A DNA stretch of 64,000 bases. It comes from Geomonas oryzae. Lineage in GTDB: Bacteria; Desulfobacterota; Desulfuromonadia; Geobacterales; Geobacteraceae. A model generated the notes under the pieces. It was not told the DNA's origin, made no database searches, and saw nothing but the letters and a program-made list of their open reading frames with translations. The translations under genes were made by a program, and so were the position numbers. The stretch is from positions 1-64,000 of the forward strand of contig NZ_RAHW01000005.1 of assembly GCF_004117875.1 (NCBI RefSeq). The letters run 5' to 3'. Positions 8,504-18,376 of the stretch are shown in pieces (position 1 is the first letter of the stretch; each line of letters starts with the position of its first letter).

Positions 8504-11500
8504 TCAGTTCAGCGTCACGATGCAGGGCGCTGGGGCGGCGGTGTACCCGCTGTCGCCGTAACCGGTGCGCACCGCCTTGACCCTGAAGCTGTAGCTCCCG
8601 CTCGTGCTGGTGCTGAAGTAGGCGTAGGTCGCCGTCCCGGTGTAGATGGGGGCCCAGGCGCTACCGTCGCGGCTGTATTCCAGCACGTAGGTCACTCCGC
8701 TTACGTTGCTGCTTCCCCAACTGACCGGAAATTTCCCGGTGTTGTTGGTGGCAGGGACGCTGATGGAAGCGGGCGCACCGCAGACGAGATCCACCCGGCA
8801 GGCGCTGGAGAGCCTGTACGGGCTGTCGGTATAGCCCGTTTTCACCGCCTTGACCCGGAAGACGTAGCTGCCGCTTGCGGCGGCGCTGAAGTAGACGTAG
8901 CTCGCGGTGCCGCTGTAGATCAGGCTCCAGGTGCCGCCGTTGCGGCTGTATTCCGCGACATAGCTCACGCCGGTCACGTTGCTGCTCCCCCAGCTGACCA
9001 GCACGGTCCCGGTGCTGTTGGAGGACGGGAAGGTGATGGAGGCCGGCGCGCCACAGGCAAGGGCTACCACACAGGGGGTGGCGCCCGTGGTGTAGGAACT
9101 GTCGGCATAGCCGGTTTTCACCGCCTTGACCCTAAAGGTGTAGCTGCCGTTCACGCTGGTGCTGAAGTAGACATAGTTGCCGGACCCGCTGTAGATCAGG
9201 CTCCAGGTGCCGCCGTTGAGACTGTACTCCGCGACATAGCTCACGCCGGTCACGTTGCTGCTCCCCCAGCTGACCAGCACGGTCCCGGTGCTGCTGGAGG
9301 ACGGTACGGTGATGGAGGCCGGCGCGCCGCAGGCAAGGGCTACCACACAGGGGGTGGCGCCCGTGGTGTAGGAACTGTCGGCATAGCCGGTTTTCACCGC
9401 CTTGACCCTAAAGGTGTAGCTGCCGTTCACGCTGGTGCTGAAGTAGACATAGTTGCCGGACCCGCTGTAGATCAGGCTCCAGGTGCCGCCGTTGCGGCTG
9501 TATTCCGCGACATAGCTCACGCCGGTCACGTTGCTGCTCCCCCAGCTGACCAGCACGGTCCCGGTGTTGTTGGAGGACGGGAAGGTGATGGAGGCCGGCG
9601 CGCCACAGGCAAGGGCTACCACACAGGGGGTGGCGCCCGTGGTGTAGGAACTGTCGGCATAGCCGGTTTTCACCGCCTTGACCCTAAAGGCGTAGCTGCC
9701 GCTTGCGCTGGCACTGAAATAGGCGTAGTTGCCGGCCCCGCTGAAGACCTGGGTCCAGGCGCCGCCGTTGTAGCTGTATTCCATCAGGTAGTTCACCCCG
9801 CTTACGTTGCTGGTACCCCAGCTGATCAGAAACCTGCCGGTGCTGTCCGAGGACGGGACGGTGATGGATGCCGGCGCGCCGCAGGCGAGGGTAACGAAGC
9901 AGCTGTTGTCGGACACCCTGTAGGCGCTGTCGAGGTAGCCGCTCTTCACGGCCTTGACGCGGAAGCTGTAGCTGCCGTTTTGCGTGACCATCACGTAGCT
10001 GTATGTCGCAGTGCCGCTGTAGACCTGGGTCCACTCGGCGCCCTCCCGGCTGTATTCCAGGACGTAAACGGCCCCGCTCAACCCGCAGCTGCCCCAGGAA
10101 ACCGGGAACCTATCAGTGCTGTTGGAAAGTGGCACGCTCATGGCGCCGGGAGAGGCAACGGGGAGCAGAGGGAGCGTAAGCCGGGTCCCGGCACGGCAGT
10201 TGTTGCTTTCATCGCTCTCTTGGACCGCATTGCGGTAGTCGGCGCAGGCGACCAGGTACCAGGTCCCACCCGGTGCAGAGAGCGGGATGGCGAGGGTGGA
10301 AGCGCCATTGGCACAGCTTCCGGCGGCCAGTTGGGCCGTGATGCTGCGACTGCCTATGAAGAGATCGTCGGCGGAATACCCGACATCCGCGGAGAGATAG
10401 AAGCCAACCGCAGAGGGGGGCGCTTCGCCCGAACCGTTGTTGCAGACGATGTCGGCAACGGTGATGTTCCCTCCCTGCAGCGCCGAAGCGGGCCCTGAAA
10501 CCGACTGCACGAGGAGGTCACCCACGGGGAGCCGGGTCACCGTGACATCCCGGCGACTCGTGTTGCCGAGGGTGTCGCTTGCGAGCACGCTGAAAAGGTT
10601 GTCACCCATGGTGAGCGGCAGCTCGATCTCGAAATAGCCGTCCGTGGGCCGGAAGCCGACAGCAGTACCGTTCACGGTCACCGAGGCGACCCCCGAGGCA
10701 TCGGTGCCGGTGCCGGAGATGATCGTGCTGCCGCGGTAGGTGGTACTGCCGGTCGAAGAGGTCACCAGCAGCACGGGCGGCAGGCTTGCCGTAACGAAGC
10801 TGGTGCTGCAGGTAGCGGCGTTGCCCGCCTCGTCGGTGGAGACCGCGCTCAGGTAGTAGCTGCTGTTTTCGCGCAGGGCGGAGAGCAATATTTCGTGCCG
10901 GGTCAAAAGCCTCAGGTCCGCCACCTCGCCCCCAAGTTCCGGAGTGCTGCCGTAGCGGAGCAGGGCCGCTGCCGGCTCGTCGGTGGACCAGAGCACCGTG
11001 GCCGCCGTATCCGAGGGAGGGCTGACCGCGAGCCCGGAGCAGACCGGCGCGACGTTGTCCACGACGGCCGTCGCCGTCACCGTCGTCCCCCTCCCGGTGC
11101 CGTCGTCTGCATCGAAGTAGCTGGCCACTATGGTATCGGTACCCGAGACTTGGAGCACCCCGTCAGCGGGCAGGACGGGTGCCGCCGCCAGGCGGAGGGT
11201 CCCGGAGAAGACGCCGCTTGCCAGCGCTGTTTCCCGTAGCAGCGCCTCTTCACCGGCCGGCTCGGCGGAGCTCACCACACGGACCGACACCTGTTCGGCC
11301 GCCTCGTGGTTGCGGTCCAGGCCGGTGTCGGTCACCTGGATCTGCAGCGTTCCGGACGAGGTGTAGTGGCCGCGGTCCAGGATGATGGTGCCGCGCTGGC
11401 TTGCCCCGGACGCACCGGTTACGGCCAAGGCGAACGGCTGCGGCCCCATCGGAACGTTGTACCCGGAGACGCTTACCGTGTAGAGCCCCGACGCCGGTGC

Positions 11501-13423
11501 CTTGATCAGCACCTGTTCCTCCACGTTCAGCCGGTCCGGTACCCCGCCGGTCACCGATGCGCCCGCGGCGAAGACGTTCCCCAGGAAGAGGCTGCCGTCC
11601 GGTGCGGTCACGCTGAGGTCGAGGTCGTTCACCAGGGCCTTGGCCGCGCCGACAGCCCCCGGGTAGTCCGCCCAGACCAGGGTGACCTTGAACGGCTCAC
11701 CTCCCGGTACCCGAAACTGTCCGTTCCAGGCCCCTTCGGTGCCAAGCCCCGCGGTCTGGTTCACCACGGCGAGCGTCCCGGCGGCGTCGGCAAAGGGAAG
11801 TCCCCGGTCCAACTGCACCCTCCCCCACCCCTGCCCGGTCGCCGGAATCGGGCCGTCGGTCCCCGTGCCGGTCATGTCCCGCGCGCTGTTGATGAGCACG
11901 GCCTTCACCAGGGCACCCGGCGGCAGGAAGGCGTTGACCGGGGTCGCAGTACGCAGGGGATAGTACCCCTGCGCGAAGTACTGACGCACCAGCGCCGCAG
12001 CCCCGGCCACGGCCGGGGTTGCCATTGAAGTGCCGCTCATGGTCGTGGTGCCGCTGTTGAAGCTGTTTTTGATGCCATCGGAGTCGGCGGACACGATGCC
12101 GACGCCGGGAGCTACCAGCGTCGGTTTGATGCGCCCGTCCGCGGTGGGGCCGTTACTGCTGAAGGAGGCGAGGTTCTGGGCCTCGCTGCCGTTGTAGCTC
12201 GCGCCGACGCTGACCACGTTTTTCGCGTTGGCGGGACTCCCTACCGTGGAGCTGGCAGGTCCGGTGTTGCCGTTGGCATACAGCGCCAGGAAGTCCGGGT
12301 GTTCCCAGAGGAAGCGGTCCACGCTCTGGGTGAACGCGCTGTAGCTTCTGTCACTGCTGCCCCAGCTGTTGCTGTGCAGCCGGGCCCCGGCCTCGTAGGC
12401 GCGACCGAAAAGCAGCCCCATGTCGTCGGGGGGATAGACGCCGTTGGTGGCGCCGGCGGCGAGGTCCTGGAGAAAGAGCCGCGCCTTGGGCGCCATGCCG
12501 TTGGCGGTGGTCAACCCGTCGACCGGGGTGCGGTCGCCGGCCAGCGTCCCGCAGACATGGGTGCCGTGCCCCGGGTAGTCGCTGTCGTAGTCGTCGCCAT
12601 AGGTGGTGTCGTACCCCAAGAGCTTGCGGTGGCTCGCCCCGATCGCCGTCCCGGCGGGGTCGCGTATCCAGGGGATGTCGTGATCAAGTCCCGTGTCCCC
12701 CACCCCGACGATCTCCCCTTCTCCATGGAGACCCTTGTCCCAGATCCCCGTGTTGCCTGGGGTGTTGCTCTGGATCACCCAACTGGTGGTGTCGTTGAAG
12801 AGTTCCATCTCGACATACTCGCCAATCCAGGTCACCTCTTCCAGCGCGGCGATGCCGGCCAGCGCACCGGTTTCCACCCGCACCCGGACCAGGTCGCGCC
12901 CCACGGTCAGGGGCTGCGCCCCCAGTTGCCGCAGCGCCCCCAGGACCTGCGCGAGCGAGGCAGGGTCAGCCAGCTTGAGCTGCAGCGTCACCGCCTCGCC
13001 CGACACCGGCTCCAGCGCCATCTTGCGCAGCTTTCCGTTCATCTTGTAGCCGGGGTGAAATCGGCTCACTCCCTCGATAAACGGAAGTGCCAGCACCCGC
13101 GGCCGCATCCCGCCATCCATGCCGGCGAGAAAGGCGAACTCCGGCAGGTAATCGTGCAGTCGCACCCCCAGCCGTTCCACGGCCTCCCTTTCCCGCTCCT
13201 TGATCGGCCCGTTGAACTGCACCAGCCACAACCCGATGCCCCGTTCCAAGCCGGCCTGCAACGCCCCGGCAACCGCAGCGTCGCCGGTGCCCCCCACAAT
13301 CAGGCCGTTCACGCTGACCTCGTGTCTTACCGCCCCCTTGGCCCAGCATTTGTCTCCTGGTGGGGCGATGATGGATAGGATGGAGAGGACTACGACCCAG
13401 GCAAGGACCTTGTGACCGCACAT
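8504..13423 (-). CDS. Large secreted subtilisin-like (S8) protease with repeat tail
   Basis: A 1639-residue exported protease. After a signal peptide (about 1-28) and a propeptide-like region comes an S8 catalytic domain with Asp242 (GDTGLDHD), His286 (GHGTHVCG) and Ser466 (GTSMATP), so the triad is intact. Then follow a P/proprotein-convertase-like beta domain, Ig-like/fibronectin-like segments (about 700-1080) and six C-terminal repeats of 92 residues beginning CGAPASI. No anchor motif is seen at the end (IVTLN, stop). The ATG at 13423 has GGAGG upstream. It probably degrades extracellular protein, with the repeats serving adhesion. It is monocistronic. Confidence 0.92.
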   Translation of the reverse strand: MCGHKVLAWVVVLSILSIIAPPGDKCWAKGAVRHEVSVNGLIVGGTGDAAVAGALQAGLERGIGLWLVQFNGPIKEREREAVERLGVRLHDYLPEFAFLAGMDGGMRPRVLALPFIEGVSRFHPGYKMNGKLRKMALEPVSGEAVTLQLKLADPASLAQVLGALRQLGAQPLTVGRDLVRVRVETGALAGIAALEEVTWIGEYVEMELFNDTTSWVIQSNTPGNTGIWDKGLHGEGEIVGVGDTGLDHDIPWIRDPAGTAIGASHRKLLGYDTTYGDDYDSDYPGHGTHVCGTLAGDRTPVDGLTTANGMAPKARLFLQDLAAGATNGVYPPDDMGLLFGRAYEAGARLHSNSWGSSDRSYSAFTQSVDRFLWEHPDFLALYANGNTGPASSTVGSPANAKNVVSVGASYNGSEAQNLASFSSNGPTADGRIKPTLVAPGVGIVSADSDGIKNSFNSGTTTMSGTSMATPAVAGAAALVRQYFAQGYYPLRTATPVNAFLPPGALVKAVLINSARDMTGTGTDGPIPATGQGWGRVQLDRGLPFADAAGTLAVVNQTAGLGTEGAWNGQFRVPGGEPFKVTLVWADYPGAVGAAKALVNDLDLSVTAPDGSLFLGNVFAAGASVTGGVPDRLNVEEQVLIKAPASGLYTVSVSGYNVPMGPQPFALAVTGASGASQRGTIILDRGHYTSSGTLQIQVTDTGLDRNHEAAEQVSVRVVSSAEPAGEEALLRETALASGVFSGTLRLAAAPVLPADGVLQVSGTDTIVASYFDADDGTGRGTTVTATAVVDNVAPVCSGLAVSPPSDTAATVLWSTDEPAAALLRYGSTPELGGEVADLRLLTRHEILLSALRENSSYYLSAVSTDEAGNAATCSTSFVTASLPPVLLVTSSTGSTTYRGSTIISGTGTDASGVASVTVNGTAVGFRPTDGYFEIELPLTMGDNLFSVLASDTLGNTSRRDVTVTRLPVGDLLVQSVSGPASALQGGNITVADIVCNNGSGEAPPSAVGFYLSADVGYSADDLFIGSRSITAQLAAGSCANGASTLAIPLSAPGGTWYLVACADYRNAVQESDESNNCRAGTRLTLPLLPVASPGAMSVPLSNSTDRFPVSWGSCGLSGAVYVLEYSREGAEWTQVYSGTATYSYVMVTQNGSYSFRVKAVKSGYLDSAYRVSDNSCFVTLACGAPASITVPSSDSTGRFLISWGTSNVSGVNYLMEYSYNGGAWTQVFSGAGNYAYFSASASGSYAFRVKAVKTGYADSSYTTGATPCVVALACGAPASITFPSSNNTGTVLVSWGSSNVTGVSYVAEYSRNGGTWSLIYSGSGNYVYFSTSVNGSYTFRVKAVKTGYADSSYTTGATPCVVALACGAPASITVPSSSSTGTVLVSWGSSNVTGVSYVAEYSLNGGTWSLIYSGSGNYVYFSTSVNGSYTFRVKAVKTGYADSSYTTGATPCVVALACGAPASITFPSSNSTGTVLVSWGSSNVTGVSYVAEYSRNGGTWSLIYSGTASYVYFSAAASGSYVFRVKAVKTGYTDSPYRLSSACRVDLVCGAPASISVPATNNTGKFPVSWGSSNVSGVTYVLEYSRDGSAWAPIYTGTATYAYFSTSTSGSYSFRVKAVRTGYGDSGYTAAPAPCIVTLN
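8509..10150 (-). repeat. Six tandem 276-bp repeats in the S8 protease gene
   Basis: The segment CGAPASI...FRVKAVKTGY...CVVAL recurs with a period of exactly 276 bp (for example the same 20-mer context begins at 9061, 9337 and 9613). The three central copies are almost identical in DNA, whereas the outer copies have diverged. This indicates recent amplification or gene conversion. Each unit is a 92-residue beta-sandwich-like module. Confidence 0.92.
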
Positions 13424-13719
13424 GGCATCCTCCAGTATCTTCTGAATACTCCGGGCGACGATGCGTACTGCCACCCCAAGATAGAGGCATATCAAGTGCT
13501 GCTGGCACCGAGTTTTTAACTGTTGATTTCTTTCGGGGACTCCCTCCACAGGGGCTCGACAGACGCATGCTCACTGATGGGCCGATTGTACGCCGCGGCA
13601 GGGTGAGGAATAAATACGAGGATTGGAGTATTTGCTGCGGTATTTCGAATCAGCGGGACTCCTACGCAAGATGACATAGTCGCACCGGATGCCGGCACGA
13701 AGCGTAGGTGAAATCGCCG

Positions 13720-14424
13720 TCAGTTCCGGTATTGGGGCAGGAACAGGGAATCGGCAGCCCAGACTGCGGCCTCGAGGCGGCTGGAAACGTTGATCTTTTT
13801 GAAGATGTTGTTCAGGTGGGTGCGCACGGTGTGCTGGCTTATGAAGAGGGTGTCGGAGATGCACTTGTTGGTGGCGCCGGAGGAAAGCAGCCCGAGGATC
13901 TCCACCTCGCGGTGGGTCAGGCTGTGCTGCACCTCATCGTGCGCTGCAAGCCTTCTGCGGCGGTGGGCAAAGCCGTGCTCAAGGATCACCTCGGTCATCG
14001 TCCGGCGCGACATCCAAAGCCCCCCCTCGAAGATGGCGGCCAGCCCCTTCAGTACGGTCTGTACCGAATCGTCGCTGTAGAAGAACCCCTGCACGCCGAC
14101 CTCGATCGCCTGATGCTCGACGCCGCCGCTGCGATCGAGGTTGAAGAGGACCAGCAGGATCTCGCAGGGGAGCTGGCGCAGCTTGAGCTGCAGGCACTCC
14201 CCGAGCACCTTCTGCTGCAGCCCGAAACAATCGTAGAGAAGCGCGATGCGGCATGGGAAGGAACGCTGGTGGCAGCAGATGAAGCTGTCGAGGCTGGCCA
14301 TGACACAGCAACTGCAGGTACTGTAGCTCTCGATGTAGGTGGCGAGGAGCGTGTTCTGAAAGTAGTTAGGCCCCACAATCACCACACGGCAATCGGTGCT
14401 TTCTACCAGAGAACTCTCACTCAC
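13720..14424 (-). CDS. LuxR-family regulator with degenerate receiver (CsgD-like)
   Basis: A 234-residue transcription factor. A GTG start at 14424 was chosen because AGGAGG sits six bases upstream; longer in-frame starts lack one. The C-terminal LuxR helix-turn-helix is canonical (LTHREVEILGLLSSGATNKCISDTLFISQHTVRTHLNNIFKKI). The N-terminal half has a receiver-like fold but lacks the acidic pocket (it starts VVIVGPN), and the usual phospho-acceptor Asp position appears as Asn (LVLFNLD). It is thus probably phosphorylation-independent, like CsgD or VpsT. No kinase is adjacent; targets are unknown. Confidence 0.82.
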   Translation of the reverse strand: MSESSLVESTDCRVVIVGPNYFQNTLLATYIESYSTCSCCVMASLDSFICCHQRSFPCRIALLYDCFGLQQKVLGECLQLKLRQLPCEILLVLFNLDRSGGVEHQAIEVGVQGFFYSDDSVQTVLKGLAAIFEGGLWMSRRTMTEVILEHGFAHRRRRLAAHDEVQHSLTHREVEILGLLSSGATNKCISDTLFISQHTVRTHLNNIFKKINVSSRLEAAVWAADSLFLPQYRN

Positions 14425-14590
14425 AGCGCACCTCCTGACAGGCAAAGGATACCTGCTCGGCCATTCCAATCCAACAGATGCACTACGGTGTCCAGATTAG
14501 CAGCGGTCACTTCTCTGTCAAGGGAACGACGGTCCTCTGTATCAGGGTGCCCTATGTCACAACAGCACTTGCCCCTTGTGCTGCCGCGTG

Positions 14591-15124
14591 TCACTCCTCT
14601 TTCAGATCCTTTTCGGCCCGGTCCATGGTTTCCAGCACCTTCTCCGGCCGGACGTCCTGCCTCAGCTCGTCGAGCTCCGGGTTCATCGACTCGGCGACGC
14701 CCAGCTTGGTGCCGATGGCGGTCAAAAGCTCGATCATCCTGGTCACTTCGTGCTCCGCGAGGAGATCGATGTGCAGGTTCAGTTCGGCGCGCCGGTCGGC
14801 GGAGGCCTGCATGCGGTTTTGGCTGATGAGTACGAAGGTGGAGAGGAAGATGGCCTCGACCGAGGCAAACATGGCGAGGATCACCAGGGTGGGGTCGAAC
14901 CGCTTCATTACGGGAAGCCAGCCGACGTTGACGAGGATCCAGCCGGTGAAGAGGGCGAGGTGGATGTAGACGAAGGGCATGCTGCCGGTGAAGGCGGTGA
15001 TGGCGTCGGCGACCCGCTCCTGCACCCCCTTGTTGCGCTCCTCGGACTGGCGCCGCTCCAGGAGGGAGTCGATGTTTCGGTGCACCACGGAGGCCATCTG
15101 CTGGTCGGAATCGGGCTCTGGCAT
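14591..15124 (-). CDS. DUF1003 membrane protein
   Basis: A 177-residue protein with two transmembrane helices (about 55-75 and 85-108, VYIHLALFTGWILVN and VILAMFASVEAIFLSTFVLISQNRMQ) and a charged C-terminal helix. This is the DUF1003 pattern. The function of the family is unknown. The ATG at 15124 gives the expected N-terminus; the frame stays open upstream only as a shadow of the kinase gene. Its last 20 codons are duplicated as a remnant at 8353-8420. Confidence 0.85.
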   Translation of the reverse strand: MPEPDSDQQMASVVHRNIDSLLERRQSEERNKGVQERVADAITAFTGSMPFVYIHLALFTGWILVNVGWLPVMKRFDPTLVILAMFASVEAIFLSTFVLISQNRMQASADRRAELNLHIDLLAEHEVTRMIELLTAIGTKLGVAESMNPELDELRQDVRPEKVLETMDRAEKDLKEE

Positions 15125-15240
15125 GCGCCACCCCCTGGTGCCCCCAATGCCTGCGGGGGGCGACCCGGGAACGGTACCATCGCTTAGGGGCAAGTCAACG
15201 TGCCCCCCTCCCAGGTCAGGCGACGCCCGGGAAGCCTCCC

Positions 15241-17790
15241 TCAAGCATCCAGAAGCTCCCGCACCTTCCTGGCGAGCTCCGGGGGGGAGATCGGCTTCAT
15301 CAGGATTTCCACGTGGGGCACCACGGTCTCGAGGTCGGTCAACATGTCCGCGGTGTAGCCGCTCGTGAAGAGGATCCTGACGGCGGGATCTTCGCGCTTC
15401 AGCTCGTCGTACAGCTCGCGGCCGCTCATCCTCGGCATGATGAGGTCGGTGAAGACGAGCCCGATGCTGCCGCGGTGCTCGCGGTACTTCTCCAGTGCGT
15501 CCGCCCCGTCCACGGCAAGGATGGTGCGGTAGCCGAACTGTTTCAGGGCTTCGTTCACCAGGTCCCGCACGTGCTCCTCGTCCTCCACCACCAGGATGGT
15601 CTCGGAGCCGCAGGGGAGCTCTTTCAGCGTCGTGCCATGCGTTTGTACCGGGGCCTGTTCCTGCGATACCGGCAGATAGACGTGGAAAGTCGTCCCCACC
15701 CCGGCCTCGCTCTCCACGTCGACGAACCCCTTGTGCTGCTGCACGATCCCGTAGACGATGGAGAGCCCGAGCCCGGTCCCCTTCCCCACGTCCTTCGTGG
15801 TGAAGAAGGGCTCGAAGATCTTGCTCCTCGTGGCGTCGTCCATCCCCGAGCCGGTATCGGCAACCGAGATGAGGGCGTATTCTCCCGGTGCGCCGAAGCC
15901 GCGCGACTCCTGGAAGGAGCGGTCCAGGACGACGCTGCCGGTGGTGACGCTCAGGGTTCCCCCCTTTCTCATGGCGTCGCGCGCGTTGGTGGCGAGGTTG
16001 ATGATCACCTGCTCGATCTGTCCGCAATCGGCGTAGATGGCGAGCACCCCGGAAGCGAGGTTGGTCTCGAAAGCGATGTCCTCGCCGATGATCCTCTTCA
16101 GGAACTTGGAGACGCTCAGGACGACCTCGTTCAGGTCGCAGTGCGCCGGGTGCATGTCCTGCTTCCGGCTGAAGGCGAGCAGGCTGCGGGTGAGGTTCGC
16201 GGCACGGTCGGAGGCGGCGAGGACCTGGTCCAGCATCTCCCGGCCCGGGTCCCCCTCCGTCATCCGCATCTCCAGAAGGGCTCCGTAGCCTCCGATCACG
16301 GTGAGGATGTTGTTGAAGTCGTGTGCGATGCCGCCGGCCAGGTGCCCCACCGCCTCGAGCTTCTGGGAGTGGCGCAGTTGCGCCTCCAGGTTCTTCCGGT
16401 TGGTGATGTCGCGCACGAAGAAGTGCACCGCGGGTTTGCCGTGATGCATGATCGAGGTCGCCGTCGCCTCACCGCAGAAGGTTTCCCCGTCGAGCCTCTG
16501 GAAGTCGAGTTCGATGACCGGAAGCTGCCCGACCTGCCGGGACGCCCGCTCCAGTTCGGCAAGGAAGAGCTCTCTCGAGGCGGGATGGATGAAGTCGAGC
16601 ATATCCCTTGTGAGGATCTCATCGACCGACTCCGCCCCGAGCATGCGTACCCCCGCGTCGTTGATGAAGGCGATCCTGCCGTCCACCTTGATGAAGATGA
16701 TGTCCTGCGAGAGTTCTACGAGTTGCCGGTAGCGCTCCTCGCTCTCGCGCAGGGTCTGCTGGGTCTTGCGGTCGGCGGTCAGGTCGTGCCGGGTCACCAG
16801 CATGCTGACCGGGGCGCCGTCGGCGTCGCGCACCACCCCGAGGCTCACCTGCACCGGATGCCGGTAGTAATTCTCCGGGTCCCCCGCCTCGAGCACGGTC
16901 ACCGTGTCCTGCTGCGCCTCTTCCGCATCGCACTGGGCGCAATGGCCGTCGAACCCGGGATGCAGGATGTCGGCGATGTGCCTCCCCGCGCACGCCTCGG
17001 GAGTGCTGCCGACCATGCGGTAAAACTCCCGGTTGGCGCGCATCAGCCTGCGTTGCGGGTCGAGCAGGTAGATGGCGTCCGTCGAGGCGTCCATCGCCGC
17101 GCGCCATTCGTTGGCCGCCTTCTCAAGGGATGCCTCCGCCTTTTTGCGCTCGGTGATGTCCTCTCCGGAGAAGAGCACGCCGCTGATCGCCCCGGCGTCG
17201 TCATGCAAAAGGGTGTTGTGAAACGCGATCATGCGCTCTTCGCCGCTTCTGGTGAGGATGGCGTTCTCGAAGAACTCGACCGCCTCGATCTCCCCCGCCA
17301 TCTGCTTGGCGAAGACCTCCTTCACGATGCCGACCACGGCAGGCGGAAGGCAGACGTCGAACCAGTTGCGCCCCAAAAGCTCGTCCTCCGCCCAACCGAG
17401 GATCTGGCACCCCTTCTTGTTGATCAGGATGATGGTGCCCGAGCGGTCTATGGCGGCGAACATGACGCCGGCTATGTCCAGGTAGAGCTGCGCCCGGTTC
17501 TTCTCGCGGATCGCGGCATCGAGCACGGCCTTCTTGTCGGTCTCTTCCCTCTCCTGCTCCCGGTCCGCGAGCTTTATGAACCAGAAGAAGACCGCGTAGA
17601 TCCCGACCGCACCGATGGCGACCAGAAGGCTGGTCAGCAGCAGAAGATGGTGCACCCCGCCGAGCAGATAGGCGCCGCCGCGCTGCGCGCACTGCTCCAG
17701 GTTGCGGTAGGTAAGCAGGATGAAGACGAGGGAGACCCCGAGCAGGGCGAAGAAGAGATAAACGAGAGTATGTCGGGTCCTTCGTGTCAT
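15241..17790 (-). CDS. Hybrid sensor histidine kinase with three PAS domains and receiver
   Basis: An 849-residue membrane kinase. Two transmembrane helices (about 8-28 and 48-70) are followed by three PAS domains (about 90-210, 220-340, 350-470), a HisKA dimerisation domain with the phospho-acceptor His490 in GIAHDFNN, an HATPase domain (N box NLATNARDAM, G boxes DTGSGMDD and GKGTGLGLS) and a C-terminal receiver with Asp782 in FTDLIMPRMSG. All key residues are present. The second PAS has a Cys pair region (CAQCDAEEAQQ) that may bind a cofactor. No cognate regulator is next to it. Confidence 0.92.
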   Translation of the reverse strand: MTRRTRHTLVYLFFALLGVSLVFILLTYRNLEQCAQRGGAYLLGGVHHLLLLTSLLVAIGAVGIYAVFFWFIKLADREQEREETDKKAVLDAAIREKNRAQLYLDIAGVMFAAIDRSGTIILINKKGCQILGWAEDELLGRNWFDVCLPPAVVGIVKEVFAKQMAGEIEAVEFFENAILTRSGEERMIAFHNTLLHDDAGAISGVLFSGEDITERKKAEASLEKAANEWRAAMDASTDAIYLLDPQRRLMRANREFYRMVGSTPEACAGRHIADILHPGFDGHCAQCDAEEAQQDTVTVLEAGDPENYYRHPVQVSLGVVRDADGAPVSMLVTRHDLTADRKTQQTLRESEERYRQLVELSQDIIFIKVDGRIAFINDAGVRMLGAESVDEILTRDMLDFIHPASRELFLAELERASRQVGQLPVIELDFQRLDGETFCGEATATSIMHHGKPAVHFFVRDITNRKNLEAQLRHSQKLEAVGHLAGGIAHDFNNILTVIGGYGALLEMRMTEGDPGREMLDQVLAASDRAANLTRSLLAFSRKQDMHPAHCDLNEVVLSVSKFLKRIIGEDIAFETNLASGVLAIYADCGQIEQVIINLATNARDAMRKGGTLSVTTGSVVLDRSFQESRGFGAPGEYALISVADTGSGMDDATRSKIFEPFFTTKDVGKGTGLGLSIVYGIVQQHKGFVDVESEAGVGTTFHVYLPVSQEQAPVQTHGTTLKELPCGSETILVVEDEEHVRDLVNEALKQFGYRTILAVDGADALEKYREHRGSIGLVFTDLIMPRMSGRELYDELKREDPAVRILFTSGYTADMLTDLETVVPHVEILMKPISPPELARKVRELLDA

Positions 17791-18010
17791 GGCATTCCCG
17801 ATGAAGTTGTGGGGTTTTCCCTCATGATGATTATCGTCGGGGACGCATAGTGACTTTAATCGCAGGCGTTGGCAAGATCGATTGTTGGGGCATCGACAGG
17901 CGAAACTGGAGGGAAGTTGCCGGTTTTACTGGCTTTTAGCCTCGCATAGGGTATTGCGAAGGTCGTCGCGCGAAAGTTCCCCGCGCCCGAGGCGAGGTCC
18001 CGCGCACGGC

Positions 18011-18361
18011 TCAGGCCGTGTCCCTTTTCTCCAGGGCATGGTAGGTCTCAAGGAAGTATTGCAGGTTGGACAGGCGCATCTCGATATCATGCCGCCAGAA
18101 GCCGAGCCTCTCCCATCCGACATCCGTGATGCGGTAGACCCTGCGCGCCGGGCCGCTGCCGCTGGTATCCCAGGTGGAAACCGCCTCACCCGCCTCCTCC
18201 AGTTGCTGCAGGGTGCGGTAGAGGGCGGCGCTGTCGGGCCGGCACCCGGGCATCCGCTGCGACAGTTCGGTGAGGATGGCGCCCCCGTGCTTCTCCCCTT
18301 CGGCTAAAAGGAGGAGAACGAAGGCGGGGAGGTGCCGTTGCTGTTTGGTTTTCGGTGGCAT
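18011..18361 (-). CDS. PadR-family transcriptional regulator
   Basis: A 116-residue PadR protein: winged helix in residues about 10-85 (LPAFVLLLLAEGEKHGGAILTEL, with the wing YRITDVGWERL) and a C-terminal dimerisation helix. It begins 15 bp after the second permease gene and is the last gene of a three-gene operon. It probably represses that operon through the palindromes at 19410-19435. The PadR inducer is often the substrate of the linked transporter. Confidence 0.87.
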   Translation of the reverse strand: MPPKTKQQRHLPAFVLLLLAEGEKHGGAILTELSQRMPGCRPDSAALYRTLQQLEEAGEAVSTWDTSGSGPARRVYRITDVGWERLGFWRHDIEMRLSNLQYFLETYHALEKRDTA

Positions 18362-18376
18362 GTTTTCTCCTTTCCC

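Noticed and set aside
8387-10498. Long plus-strand open frame of about 700 codons opposite the S8 protease repeats
   Set aside because: It is low-complexity (Gly/Ala/Asp/Val-rich) and exactly antisense to the protease repeats; the protease has signal peptide, triad and ribosome binding site.
15313-17850. 845-codon plus-strand open frame opposite the hybrid kinase
   Set aside because: A GC-rich shadow of the kinase; it contains no recognisable domain while the kinase strand has all motifs.
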